From JAKOVR01 sp031415655 (lineage in GTDB: Bacteria > Actinomycetota > Acidimicrobiia > Acidimicrobiales > Acidimicrobilacustridaceae), in the NCBI GenBank assembly GCA_031415655.1, contig JANOSD010000116.1:6518-70517 (forward strand): 64,000 nucleotides of DNA, in the 5' to 3' direction. Every line of letters begins with the position of its first letter. Within the stretch, counting starts at the first letter, position 1. Made by a program: the position numbers and the translations under genes. Shown piece by piece: positions 44,965-53,961 of this stretch. The notes under the pieces were generated by a model that worked only from the letters and a program-made list of their open reading frames with translations, was not told the origin of the DNA and did no database searches.

Positions 44965-45936
44965 ATGACCGCACCCGCTGCGCCCATCACGCCGCCCGAA
45001 ATGCCCGAGCCGGCGCGTAACGAGCGGATCCCGCGCGAGTTCACGGCCAAGCAGAAGGTGGGCGGCTACATCGCCCTCACCAAGCCGAGAATCATCGAGC
45101 TCCTTCTTGTCACCACGGTGCCCACGATGGTGGTGGCGGAGCAAGGGATGCCCGGCCTCTGGCTCATCGTGGCCACGGTTTTCGGTGGCACGCTGGCCGC
45201 TGGTGGCGCCAACGCCATCAACATGTATGTCGACCGCGACATCGACGCCATCATGAAACGCACGCAGGATCGCCCGCTCGTCACCGGGGTGATGAGCCCC
45301 CGCAACGCACTGATCTTCGCCATCACAATCGAAGCGCTGGCCTTCGTGTGGCTTTGGGCGTTCGTGAACCTGCTGTCCGCCGTTCTTGCCGTGGCCGCTT
45401 GCCTTTTCTACGTATTCATCTACACGCTCTGGCTGAAGCGCACCTCCACCCACAACATCGTCATTGGCGGCGCTGCCGGCGCCGCCCCGGTCCTCATCGG
45501 TTGGGCTGCGGTCACGAATTCGTTGAGTTGGGCCCCCATCGTGCTGTTCGGTGTGATCTTCATCTGGACGCCCCCGCATTTCTGGGCGCTCGCCATCAAA
45601 TACAAAGACGACTACGCCTCCGTCGACGTGCCCATGCTCCCATCGGTGGCGTCGTATCGCACCACGGCCACGCGTATTTTCGGCTACACCCTCGCACTCT
45701 GGGCACTGTCGCTGGTGTTCGGCCCCGTGGCCGACATGGGTCTGCTCTACACGGTGAGCGCCCTTGTCCTCGGCGCGGTGTTCGCCGTCATGGCGTTCGA
45801 CCTCATGCGCCGGGAGCCCGATGCCACCACGACGAAGCGGGCAATGCGTTTGTTCAGCTACTCGATCACCTACCTCATGCTGCTTTTTGGGGCCATGGCG
45901 GTCGATCAGCTTTTGAGATCGACCGGCGCGGCGTGA
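44965..45936 (+). CDS. ctaB: Protoheme IX farnesyltransferase (heme O synthase)
   Basis: Membrane protein of 323 residues of the UbiA superfamily. Seen: 'ALTKPRIIELLLVTTVP', the prenyl-diphosphate/Mg site 'NAINMYVDRDIDAIMKRT' (N-x3-D-x3-D), a second acidic site 'YKDDYASVDVPMLP', and 'TPPHFWALAI'. It makes heme O from protoheme, the substrate of ctaA. It shares a 123-bp divergent gap with ctaA. The oxidase operon starts 173 bases downstream. Confidence 0.96.
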   Translation: MTAPAAPITPPEMPEPARNERIPREFTAKQKVGGYIALTKPRIIELLLVTTVPTMVVAEQGMPGLWLIVATVFGGTLAAGGANAINMYVDRDIDAIMKRTQDRPLVTGVMSPRNALIFAITIEALAFVWLWAFVNLLSAVLAVAACLFYVFIYTLWLKRTSTHNIVIGGAAGAAPVLIGWAAVTNSLSWAPIVLFGVIFIWTPPHFWALAIKYKDDYASVDVPMLPSVASYRTTATRIFGYTLALWALSLVFGPVADMGLLYTVSALVLGAVFAVMAFDLMRREPDATTTKRAMRLFSYSITYLMLLFGAMAVDQLLRSTGAA

Positions 45937-45973
45937 TCTGCTTTAGAGACAGATTCCGCCAAACCATCGCGAA

Positions 45974-46004
45974 TTGCGAAGGGCTGGACGGTGCAAACTA
46001 TTCT
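45974..46004 (+). promoter_or_regulatory. Weak promoter candidate for the oxidase operon
   Basis: TTGCGA and TATTCT separated by 19 bases, about 105 bases before the first oxidase-operon ATG. Spacing is long and match is partial, so this is only a guess. The gap 45937-46109 holds no gene. Confidence 0.25.
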
Positions 46005-46109
46005 CCGCCTGTTCTTGTTCTGTCCTGGCAGGACGTTCTGGATCGAGCGGTCCCCGACGCCGGTCGTCTCTCGCTCATCGCTGGAACGGACGTGAGGTAA
46101 CCACCAATA

Positions 46110-47738
46110 ATGGCCACCACTGATACCAGCATCGCTCCCTCCGTGGAGTTGCACGCTTCCGACCACGCCACATCTGGCGCTCCTGCCCCGATCGTGAGCC
46201 TGTTCGGCACGGGCGACCACAAGATCATGGGCCGGCTGTTCATGTCGTTCGGGATGATCTTCGGCATGCTGTCGATGGCATTGCTTGCCGCCACCGCAGT
46301 CTCACAAAATCGCACGATCACGTTCATCAAGAGCGATTGGGTTTCGCAGATTTCCACCCTGAGCCGGGTCGGGTTGGTCTTTTTCTTCCTGATTCCGTTT
46401 TTCCTGGGCTTGGCGATCTACATCGTGCCGCTTCAGGTAGGCGCCGCCACGATCGCCTTTCCTCGGGCCGTGGCGGCCTCGTTCTGGACCTGGCTCGTGT
46501 CCACCGGCATGGCGATCGTGGCCTGGATGGCCAATGGTGGTCCGGCCGGCGGTTCGGCCCAGATGGTCGACCTCTCGTTCTTCGCCACCGGCGTAGCCAT
46601 CGTGGCGTTGCTCGTCACCTCGATGTGTGTGGCCACCACCGTGATCACCTTCCGTACGGCCGGCATGGGGCTCGATCGGGTGCCGTTCTTCTCGTGGTCG
46701 ATGGTCGTGGCGACCGGCATTTGGTTGCTCACCCTCCCGGTGTTGGTGGGCCACCTCGTCCTTATTTATGTCGATCACCACTACGGCGTCGACGGTGGGA
46801 GCCAATTCGGTAAAGCCACGACACAGTGGCAGATCGTGAGCTGGGCGTTCGCCGCCCCCCAGGTCTTCGCCTACGCCATTCCTGCCCTCGGTATCACCGC
46901 CGATGCGGTCACCACGCTCGGCAAGGCTCGCATGCCGCAGCGGGGCATCGTGCTCACCGCTCTCGGTGCGTTCGGCGCGCTTTCCTTCGGTGCGTGGGTG
47001 CAACCGGCGTTGTATCCCAAGGTCTACAACAACTGGACCTTCGTGGTCTGGAGCGTTGCCTTGGTGTTACCGGTGTTGCTGTTTATCGGTGGAATCACCG
47101 GGGCAATGCGCAAGGGCAAGCCCAGTGTTGCGGCTCCCGTGATCGGTGGGCTCGCCTCCATCATCGGCTTGCTGCTCGGCGCAGTGGGAGCTGCCCTCTT
47201 CGCCGTTCGCCCGCTCAAGCTTCACGAAGCCGCCAACGAGTACGCGCCCGTTGTGCAGGGCCTCCAGACGGGGCACTGGTACCAACCCGCGGCCCAGGTT
47301 GGCGTGTTCGGCATCGTGGTGATCTCGGCCGCAATCGCCGGCGTGGCAGGCCTGGCCTACTGGGGTGCCAAGATCACCGGAAAGCCCTTCTCGAATGGTG
47401 CCGCCAGCCTGGCCGTACCACTGCTGCTGCTCGGTGCCGTCCTCTACGGCGCTCCGCTCGTCGGCATCGCCCGCGTGACCGACGAGAGCCTGGTCAACAC
47501 CCTCAGTTTGGTGTCAGCGGCCGGCGCGGTCTTCGCCCTGCTCGGCCTCGTGGTCGTATCGTTGGGTGTCGTTGGAAGCCTGGCGGGCAAGGCCGACGTC
47601 GCGAAGGATCCATGGAACGTTGGGCAAACCCTCGAGTGGGACACCACGTCGCCGCCCGAACGTGGCAACTTCGCCACGCTTCCGGTGGTCACCTCAGCTG
47701 AACCATTGCTCGACCGCGACAACGGAAACCCGTCATGA
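46110..47738 (+). CDS. Heme-copper oxidase subunit I-like protein lacking metal ligands
   Basis: Protein of 542 residues with about 12-14 helices, clearly related to the canonical ctaD protein encoded 4.7 kb downstream. Shared marks: 'GDHKIMGRLF' versus 'VDHKKIGIMY', 'YIVPLQVGAATIAFPR' versus 'YLMPLQIGARDVAFPR', and the C-terminal 'TLEW' with 'NFATLPVV'. The heme and copper ligands are gone: helix II MHGTTMVF reads LSRVGLVF, GHPEVY reads AAPQVF, AHHMF reads VQPAL, and no AHFHY is found. It therefore cannot bind heme a, heme a3 or CuB in the normal way. It leads the oxidase operon and overlaps the next gene by ATGA. A scaffold, assembly or regulatory role is inferred. Confidence 0.85.
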   Translation: MATTDTSIAPSVELHASDHATSGAPAPIVSLFGTGDHKIMGRLFMSFGMIFGMLSMALLAATAVSQNRTITFIKSDWVSQISTLSRVGLVFFFLIPFFLGLAIYIVPLQVGAATIAFPRAVAASFWTWLVSTGMAIVAWMANGGPAGGSAQMVDLSFFATGVAIVALLVTSMCVATTVITFRTAGMGLDRVPFFSWSMVVATGIWLLTLPVLVGHLVLIYVDHHYGVDGGSQFGKATTQWQIVSWAFAAPQVFAYAIPALGITADAVTTLGKARMPQRGIVLTALGAFGALSFGAWVQPALYPKVYNNWTFVVWSVALVLPVLLFIGGITGAMRKGKPSVAAPVIGGLASIIGLLLGAVGAALFAVRPLKLHEAANEYAPVVQGLQTGHWYQPAAQVGVFGIVVISAAIAGVAGLAYWGAKITGKPFSNGAASLAVPLLLLGAVLYGAPLVGIARVTDESLVNTLSLVSAAGAVFALLGLVVVSLGVVGSLAGKADVAKDPWNVGQTLEWDTTSPPERGNFATLPVVTSAEPLLDRDNGNPS

Positions 47739-48334
47739 CCGCCACCCTTAGCCCCGTCACCGCGCCGCCGCCGCCCGTGCAACGGCCCCGAGTGATCATG
47801 GTGGCCACCGGCTTTGCCGCCGCCGGCTCCCTAATGATGTTCGCCGGCCTCTTCGGCGCCTATCTCACGCTGAGAGCCGCCACGGTGGCCAACGGCGCCA
47901 CCTGGTTGCCGAAGGGCACATCCATCCCGCTATCGCAAATCAACATGCTTTTTGCCACGTTGCTCATGTCGGTCGTGATCGTGCAGTGGGCGGTGAGCGC
48001 CATGAAAAACGACGACCGCATCGGAAGTTACCTCGCTCTGGGAATCACCTTGCTGCTCGGCTTGGCGTTCGTGAATCAAACGGCGTATCTCTACAGCATC
48101 ATGAAGCTCGATGTGGCCTCTGGTTCCGCCGCAGTGCTCATCTATGTGATTACCGGTGCTCACCTTGCGATGCTCATCATCGCCTTGGTGTTCGTCGGAC
48201 TGATGGCGGTACGGGCCCTCGGTGGCTCGTTCACCAGCCGCCACTATGACGGCCTTGCCGCCGCCGCTCTTTACTGGCATGTGATGGTCGCGGTCTTCGC
48301 GTTCATCTGGATCATCATCTACGTCACGAAGTAA
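47735..48334 (+). CDS. Heme-copper oxidase subunit III-like protein (second copy)
   Basis: Protein of 199 residues with five predicted helices. It resembles the canonical subunit III at 52822: 'GLFGAYLTLRAATV', 'YVITGAHLAMLIIALVF' (histidine helix) and the ending 'YWHVMVAVFAFIWIIIYV' versus 'YWHFVDVVWVVIFVVIYL'. It is coupled to the ligand-less subunit I gene by ATGA overlap, so the two probably form one complex apart from, or added to, the canonical oxidase. Confidence 0.82.
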   Translation: MTATLSPVTAPPPPVQRPRVIMVATGFAAAGSLMMFAGLFGAYLTLRAATVANGATWLPKGTSIPLSQINMLFATLLMSVVIVQWAVSAMKNDDRIGSYLALGITLLLGLAFVNQTAYLYSIMKLDVASGSAAVLIYVITGAHLAMLIIALVFVGLMAVRALGGSFTSRHYDGLAAAALYWHVMVAVFAFIWIIIYVTK

Positions 48335-48340
48335 CCACTG

Positions 48341-49351
48341 ATGCAGACCTTCCGGGCTGTCGCCCGCACCAAAGCTTTCACTCCCGGGTTCAAGCTCTTC
48401 GCCGGCTACGCCACCTTCGCCTTTGTGGCGGCATTCTTCTTCGGCATGTCGAGCACCGGCAAGGTGGTGAAAGACAACCTCATCGACTCGCTCGTTGGCC
48501 CGATCACCCTCGGCTGGAAGGGCGATATCGGCAACCATGCCGGCTATGTCGTGCTGATGATGGGTTCGTTGGCCGCAGCGTGCCTCGCCGGACTTCTCGT
48601 CGCCTTCCGCGACGCTGATGCTGAGGCTGCCGCCCAACTGCTCGACTCCGATTCGATCCCGCTTACCCGGGCGCCGTTTGGCACGAGTTACTGGCCGATC
48701 TCTGCGGCGGCGGCGGTTGCCCTTATCGTGCTCGGCCTCGTCACCAACATGGCCCTTTTCTGGGCCGGCATGGTTGTTCTGGTCGCCGTCATCGGGGTGT
48801 GGACCTTCCGTGCGTGGGCCGAGCGGGCCACCGGCGACGACGCCACCAACATGGAGATTTACAACCGTTTCATCGATCCGGTCCGCCTCCCGTTCACGGC
48901 GCTGGTGTGCATTGGCATCGTGGCGATCGGGTTCTCCCGGGTGTCACTCGCCTTACCCTCCAAGAACGCCACCACGATCGTCTTCCTCATAACCGGCGTG
49001 CTGCTCTTTGGTGCGATGGTGGCGCTGGCCTTGGCCCCGCAGGTGTTCAAGAAGATGCTGCCCGCCGTGATCGTGGTGTTCGGCGCGCTGTTCATTGCGG
49101 GCGGTATCTACGGTGCTGCGAAGGGCGAACGCGATATGTCCCATCACGGCGGCGCTGAAGGCGGCGAGCACGGAGGCTCGGACAAGGGATCCGGTAGCGG
49201 CGAAGGACACAGTGGCACCAAAGAAGAACCATCCTCGGGCAAGCCGGCTGAGGGGTCGGGCCAGCAAGAGGGTGGGTTCGCACCGATCGAAGTCGGCCCC
49301 GGTAAACCGGCCAATCCCGTGGTACCCGTCACCCAGGGAGCGGTGCGCTGA
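48341..49351 (+). CDS. Membrane protein of oxidase operon, unknown, with His/Gly-rich tail
   Basis: Protein of 336 residues. About seven to eight hydrophobic helices fill residues 20-260 (e.g. 'VVLMMGSLAAACLAGLLVAF', 'AVALIVLGLVTNMALFWAGM'). The last 75 residues are a soluble, low-complexity tail rich in His, Gly, Ser, Glu and Pro ('MSHHGGAEGGEHGGSDKGSG'). I do not recognise a family. It sits six bases after the subunit III-like gene, and its stop overlaps the ctaC start (TGATG), so it is made together with the oxidase subunits. Confidence 0.75.
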   Translation: MQTFRAVARTKAFTPGFKLFAGYATFAFVAAFFFGMSSTGKVVKDNLIDSLVGPITLGWKGDIGNHAGYVVLMMGSLAAACLAGLLVAFRDADAEAAAQLLDSDSIPLTRAPFGTSYWPISAAAAVALIVLGLVTNMALFWAGMVVLVAVIGVWTFRAWAERATGDDATNMEIYNRFIDPVRLPFTALVCIGIVAIGFSRVSLALPSKNATTIVFLITGVLLFGAMVALALAPQVFKKMLPAVIVVFGALFIAGGIYGAAKGERDMSHHGGAEGGEHGGSDKGSGSGEGHSGTKEEPSSGKPAEGSGQQEGGFAPIEVGPGKPANPVVPVTQGAVR

Positions 49352-50745
49352 TGACTGAGCAGATCAAGCCCGCGGACACCGCATTCGGTCGAGGCCGGAC
49401 ACCCTTGCCCTTGCGCATTCTCGGCACGGCCGCGGTATTGATGATCGTGATTCTCTTGATCGGTCAGATCCTTCAGTTCTGGCAGCTCGACGGCAAGCCG
49501 CTCAACGCCATCAATGCCAAGGGCCCCCAAGCACAGGAAATTCAAGGCCTCAACCAGATTGTGTTCATCATCGCCGGCTTGGTGTTCGTCGCCGTGATGG
49601 GCACCGTGCTTTTGGTGGCGTGGAAGTACCGAGAACGTCCGGGCGACGACGAGCAGGACTTCGTCAAACAAACCGAAGGCTGGTTTGTGGGCGAGGTCGC
49701 ATGGACGATCCTTCCCGGCTTCATCTTGGCGGTGATCGGTGTCATGACCGTCATCTCCATCCAGAATCTCCAGCCCGATCAATCGAAGCCCGACGTGTTG
49801 AAGGTGAAGGTCACCGGCAACCAATGGTGGTGGGCATTCGACTACGACCTGGGCGAAGGCACCGACGCATCGGCCATTCTCAACGGCCACAACGGGACGT
49901 ATACCGACAAACAAGACATCGATACCGCCACCGAGCTCGTGATCCCCGCCAACACCGAGGTGCAGCTCAAGATCACTTCGAACGACGTGATCCACTCCTT
50001 CTGGATCCCCGCCCTCAACGGGAAAAAAGACGCGGTACCGAACCTCATGAGCGACTGGAAGCTCCAGGCGGACAATCCCGGCGTCTATCTCGGACAGTGC
50101 ACCGAGTTCTGTGGCTTGTCGCACGCCAACATGCGCATGCTTGTGCGTGCCTTGCCCATGGACGAGTGGCTGGTATGGGTAGATAACCAACGCAAAGAGT
50201 CCCTGATACCGGATCCATCGAACGTCGACGCGGTGGCCGGGCGCGACTATTTCAAATCGGCTGCTTGCGCCCAATGCCACCTCATCCGCGGGGTTTCCGA
50301 CGACATCGTCACCGGCCCTGAAAACGGCGTGAAAACCTGGTTGGTGAGTGGGCGGGCGCCAGACCTCACCCACGTGGCCAGCCGAGGAATGTTCGCCGGT
50401 GCGATCTTCAACCTGCATTTCCCCGATCCCGATCCAGTCTGCGTGAAACGCAACGCCGGCAAACCGGCTTCGGAGCAGGACCGTTGCGACGACCCGGCCG
50501 ACAACGCCAATCCCGGCAATCCGGCAAACCCCATCAATCAAAATGCCCTTGAGGCGTGGCTCCGCGATCCAGTAGCGGAAAAGCCGATGTGTCCGAACGC
50601 CGTCGCTCTCGGCAATTGCGACCCCGAAGCCGCCTCCGAAGAAATAGCCGAAGGAGCCGACCGGCGCGGTAGAGGTATGCCCAACCTTGGCCTCACGGAA
50701 GAACAAATAAATCAGCTCGTGGCCTACCTGTCCACACTGAAGTAA
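49351..50745 (+). CDS. ctaC: Cytochrome c oxidase subunit II with fused cytochrome c domain
   Basis: Protein of 464 residues. Two N-terminal helices (about 25-45 and 70-95) anchor it. The cupredoxin domain holds the aromatic 'NQWWWAFDYD' and the CuA site 'CTEFCGLSHANM' near residues 250-261. A cytochrome c domain follows with heme motif 'CAQCH' near residue 310 and a Met candidate in 'RGMPNLGL', so this is a caa3-type subunit II. Between them lies an insertion with four extra cysteines (VCVKR, RCDDP, MCPNA, NCDPE). It accepts electrons from cytochrome c or bc1 and passes them to subunit I. Confidence 0.95.
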   Translation: MTEQIKPADTAFGRGRTPLPLRILGTAAVLMIVILLIGQILQFWQLDGKPLNAINAKGPQAQEIQGLNQIVFIIAGLVFVAVMGTVLLVAWKYRERPGDDEQDFVKQTEGWFVGEVAWTILPGFILAVIGVMTVISIQNLQPDQSKPDVLKVKVTGNQWWWAFDYDLGEGTDASAILNGHNGTYTDKQDIDTATELVIPANTEVQLKITSNDVIHSFWIPALNGKKDAVPNLMSDWKLQADNPGVYLGQCTEFCGLSHANMRMLVRALPMDEWLVWVDNQRKESLIPDPSNVDAVAGRDYFKSAACAQCHLIRGVSDDIVTGPENGVKTWLVSGRAPDLTHVASRGMFAGAIFNLHFPDPDPVCVKRNAGKPASEQDRCDDPADNANPGNPANPINQNALEAWLRDPVAEKPMCPNAVALGNCDPEAASEEIAEGADRRGRGMPNLGLTEEQINQLVAYLSTLK

Positions 50746-50789
50746 CTCACCCCCTGATCCTCGCCCTCGGCGAGCAACGGAGCATCTCT

Positions 50790-52829
50790 ATGGCAGTTGA
50801 CGACACCGCAATGCTGGCGCTTCCCGCCGGAGAGCTGCCGCGGACCGACGCCCTCGGCGTGTTCACCCGGCCGCGACCGAAAGCTGGATGGCGGGGCTGG
50901 GTCACCACCGTCGACCACAAGAAGATCGGCATCATGTACGGCGCGGCGGCGCTGTTTTTCTTCCTGATCGGCGGCTTCGAAGCGCTGCTCATCCGTGCGC
51001 AGCTGTGGGCTCCCCGCCAAACCTTGCTCAGCGCCGATCAGTACAACCAGGTCTACACAATGCACGGCACCACCATGGTGTTCCTCGTGGTGATGCCGAT
51101 CGGTGCGGCGTTCGCCAACTACCTCATGCCGTTGCAAATCGGCGCCCGTGATGTGGCGTTCCCTCGGATCAACGCGTTCTCGTTCTGGGCTTTCCTTTTC
51201 GGTGGCCTCTTCCTCAACACCTCGTGGATCTTCGGTGGCGGTGCTGACGGTGGGTGGTTCATGTATGCCCCCAACAGCGGCGTGATCTACTCGCCGAGCC
51301 ACGGCATCGACTTTTGGAATCTCGGTCTGATCATTACCGGTATCGCGTCGCTCACCGGAGCGGTGAACCTGATCACCACCGTGATCAACATGCGGGCACC
51401 GGGCATGACCCTCATGAAGATGCCGATTTTCACCTGGATGACCCTCGTCACCCAGTTCCTGCTGCTCTTCGCCATCCCGGTCATCACGGCGGCGCAGTTC
51501 CTGCTCATGTTCGATCGGCAGTTCAACGCCAATTTCTTCAACGTGCAACAGGGTGCAAATCCTTTGCTTTGGCAACATCTCTTCTGGGTGTTCGGGCACC
51601 CCGAGGTGTACCTCATGATCCTTCCCGCCTTCGGAATCGTCTCCGATCTCCTACCGGTCTATAGCCGCAAGCCCATCTTCGGCTATACGTTCATCGTCTT
51701 CTCCGGCATCGCGATCGGCTTCATGGGTTGGGGCGTATGGGCTCACCACATGTTCGTCTCGGGGATTGGCCCGATTTCGGTCACCGTGTTCTCACTCACC
51801 ACCATGTTCATCGCGGTACCCACCGGCGTGAAGATCTTGAACTGGACCGCCACCATGGTGGGAGGCAAGTTGAAGTTCGATACGCCGATGCTTTTCTCCA
51901 TCGGCCTCATCACGATGTTCACCATCGGCGGGTTGTCCGGCGTGTCACATTCGGTGGCGCCGTCCGACACGCAGCAGACCGATACCTACTACATCGTGGC
52001 CCATTTCCACTACGTCCTGTTCGGCGGCGCATTCCTTGGCTTCATGGGCGGTTTTTACTTCTGGTGGCCCAAAGCGTTCGGCTACATGTTGAACGAAAAG
52101 GTCGGGAAGTTGAACTTCTGGCTGATGCTCATCGGCTTCAACCTCACCTTTGGCCCCATGCATATCCTTGGCCTGCAAGGCATGAGCCGCCGTATCTACA
52201 CCTACGACGAAGGTTTCGGCTTCACGTTCTGGAACAAGTTGGCCACCATCGGGGCGTTCACGCTCGCCACCTCGGTGGGGATCTTCCTCTTCAACATCTT
52301 CTACAGCTACAAGAAGGCCAAGAGCGCCAACCTCGCCTGCCCCGACGATCCGTGGGACGCCCGCACCCTCGAGTGGATCTCGCCGAACCCCACGCCGGAG
52401 TGGAACTTCGATCCCATCCCTGTTGTCACCCGCGTCGACGACTTTTGGTACCGCAAGTACGAAGAAACACCCGATCATCGTCTCATCCGCATTGCCACGA
52501 CGGAAGAAGTGATCCAGCGTTCCGACGGCACGGGCGTACATCTCCCATCACCGTCGTACTGGCCGATCGTTACGGCGTTCGGCCTTCCGATCATTGCCTA
52601 CGGCCTGATCTTCACGCTGTGGCTTGCCCTGCTCGGTGGCATCATCACCGCTGCCGGGATCTATGGCTGGGCGCTTGAACCGCCCGATGATCCCGATGCT
52701 GGTCACGGTCACGACGACCACCATCAGCTCGACCCGGGTGACGACCACGCCGCGGCCGAGCTCACCGAAGGCCAGAGCGCCGGCACGGATGCCGACGCGA
52801 TAACGAAGGAGATGGAATCCGTTGGCTAG
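50790..52829 (+). CDS. ctaD: Cytochrome c oxidase subunit I (canonical)
   Basis: Protein of 679 residues. All ligands are present: 'MHGTTMVF' (heme a), 'FGHPEVYLMILPAFG' (CuB His and cross-linked Tyr), 'WAHHMF' (two CuB His) and 'IVAHFHYVL' (heme a3 and heme a). The HPEVY Tyr places it among A-type oxidases. After residue 540 a C-terminal extension adds a 'DFWYRKYEE' segment, two more helices ('WPIVTAFGLPIIAYGLIF', 'LALLGGIITAAGIYGWA') and a His/Asp-rich tail ('GHGHDDHHQLD'). It starts 44 bases after ctaC and overlaps ctaE. Confidence 0.97.
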   Translation: MAVDDTAMLALPAGELPRTDALGVFTRPRPKAGWRGWVTTVDHKKIGIMYGAAALFFFLIGGFEALLIRAQLWAPRQTLLSADQYNQVYTMHGTTMVFLVVMPIGAAFANYLMPLQIGARDVAFPRINAFSFWAFLFGGLFLNTSWIFGGGADGGWFMYAPNSGVIYSPSHGIDFWNLGLIITGIASLTGAVNLITTVINMRAPGMTLMKMPIFTWMTLVTQFLLLFAIPVITAAQFLLMFDRQFNANFFNVQQGANPLLWQHLFWVFGHPEVYLMILPAFGIVSDLLPVYSRKPIFGYTFIVFSGIAIGFMGWGVWAHHMFVSGIGPISVTVFSLTTMFIAVPTGVKILNWTATMVGGKLKFDTPMLFSIGLITMFTIGGLSGVSHSVAPSDTQQTDTYYIVAHFHYVLFGGAFLGFMGGFYFWWPKAFGYMLNEKVGKLNFWLMLIGFNLTFGPMHILGLQGMSRRIYTYDEGFGFTFWNKLATIGAFTLATSVGIFLFNIFYSYKKAKSANLACPDDPWDARTLEWISPNPTPEWNFDPIPVVTRVDDFWYRKYEETPDHRLIRIATTEEVIQRSDGTGVHLPSPSYWPIVTAFGLPIIAYGLIFTLWLALLGGIITAAGIYGWALEPPDDPDAGHGHDDHHQLDPGDDHAAAELTEGQSAGTDADAITKEMESVG

Positions 52830-53478
52830 CGTCACCGTTCCCATCGAGCACGGTTCGGGTGAGCACGGTTTGAGCGGTTTGTCCCCGATCGATCACGGTC
52901 ACGAGACCAACACCGGTATCTCCAACACGAAGTTGGCGATGTGGTTGTTCCTTGGTTCCGAGTGCCTGCTGTTCGGTGGGCTCATCACCACCTACCTGAT
53001 CTACAAGACGCCGCTGCCCGGGCAGCTCGGTCCGAAAGACGTGTTCGACATCCCCTTCACCTCGGTGTCGAGCTTCGTGTTGCTCATGAGCTCGCTCACC
53101 ATGGTGCTCTCGCACTCGGCGCTCGAGAAGGGTGACCACTACCGCTGTCAGGTTTGGCTCGCCGCCACGGCCTTGCTCGGGTCGGTATTCATTTCGGGGC
53201 AGATCTACGAGTTCACGGCGTTCGTGCGGGAAGGTTTGGGCTACACCAGCAGCCGGTTTAGCTCGGCGTTCTACACCCTCACTGGTTTCCACGGGGTGCA
53301 CGTCACCGTAGGCATCATCATGCTGATCTCCACGTTGTTGCTCTCGGTGCGAGGCAAGTTGCCGAAGGAACGGGCCGAGACCCTCGAAATCGTTGGGCTC
53401 TACTGGCACTTCGTCGACGTCGTCTGGGTCGTAATCTTTGTCGTGATCTACCTGATCCCCGAGGGGGTACCTGGATGA
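52822..53478 (+). CDS. ctaE: Cytochrome c oxidase subunit III
   Basis: Protein of 218 residues with a TTG start that overlaps the ctaD stop by eight bases. Seen: 'KLAMWLFLGSECLLFGGLIT' with the conserved Glu, 'GFHGVHVTVGIIML' and the ending 'YWHFVDVVWVVIFVVIYL'. Five helices fit the short actinobacterial form. Its N-terminus carries extra histidines ('IEHGSGEHG', 'IDHGHETN'). The start could be questioned, but no better one keeps the first helix. Confidence 0.95.
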   Translation: MASVTVPIEHGSGEHGLSGLSPIDHGHETNTGISNTKLAMWLFLGSECLLFGGLITTYLIYKTPLPGQLGPKDVFDIPFTSVSSFVLLMSSLTMVLSHSALEKGDHYRCQVWLAATALLGSVFISGQIYEFTAFVREGLGYTSSRFSSAFYTLTGFHGVHVTVGIIMLISTLLLSVRGKLPKERAETLEIVGLYWHFVDVVWVVIFVVIYLIPEGVPG

Positions 53479-53882
53479 CTGCTCCTGCCTCCACCGAGCC
53501 GGCCCTGGCCGATACCAGTGACGACAGCGGACGCCATGACGGTCACGGCAGCCACGATGACGGGCACGCCGATCACACCGGCACCTACATCAAGACGGCG
53601 CTCTTCCTCGCCTTCGTTACGGCGCTGGAGACGGCCACGTACTTCCAACCCACGTTCTTGCTTTGGAGCTGGGGTAGCGGTGTGGGCCTCACGGTTTTCT
53701 TGCTTAGTTGCATGGCGATCAAGTTCATCACCATCGTGTACGTATTCATGCACCTCAAGTACGACAACAAACTCCTCAGCATTGCTTTTTACGCTGGGCT
53801 GATCCTCGCCGTCACCGTGTACCTGGCGGTGCTTGGCGCATTCCGCTTCTTTTCCTCTGGCTCCCAGATGGTGCAGCCCTGA
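53475..53882 (+). CDS. ctaF: Cytochrome c oxidase subunit IV (prokaryotic type)
   Basis: Protein of 135 residues, coupled to ctaE by ATGA. The first 35 residues are soluble and rich in His and Asp ('DDSGRHDGHGSHDDGHADH'). Three helices follow: 'IKTALFLAFVTALETATYF', 'VGLTVFLLSCMAIKFITIVY' and 'SIAFYAGLILAVTVYLAVLG', with 'YVFMHLKYDN' between the last two, the mark of the COX4_pro family. It is the last structural subunit of the operon. Confidence 0.9.
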   Translation: MTAPASTEPALADTSDDSGRHDGHGSHDDGHADHTGTYIKTALFLAFVTALETATYFQPTFLLWSWGSGVGLTVFLLSCMAIKFITIVYVFMHLKYDNKLLSIAFYAGLILAVTVYLAVLGAFRFFSSGSQMVQP

Positions 53883-53961
53883 CCATGCCTGGTGGGGATG
53901 CGCTCGTCGGACGTGCGCATCGAGTTCCTCGCGTCGCTGAGCTGCTGACGGTGGTGGAGAC

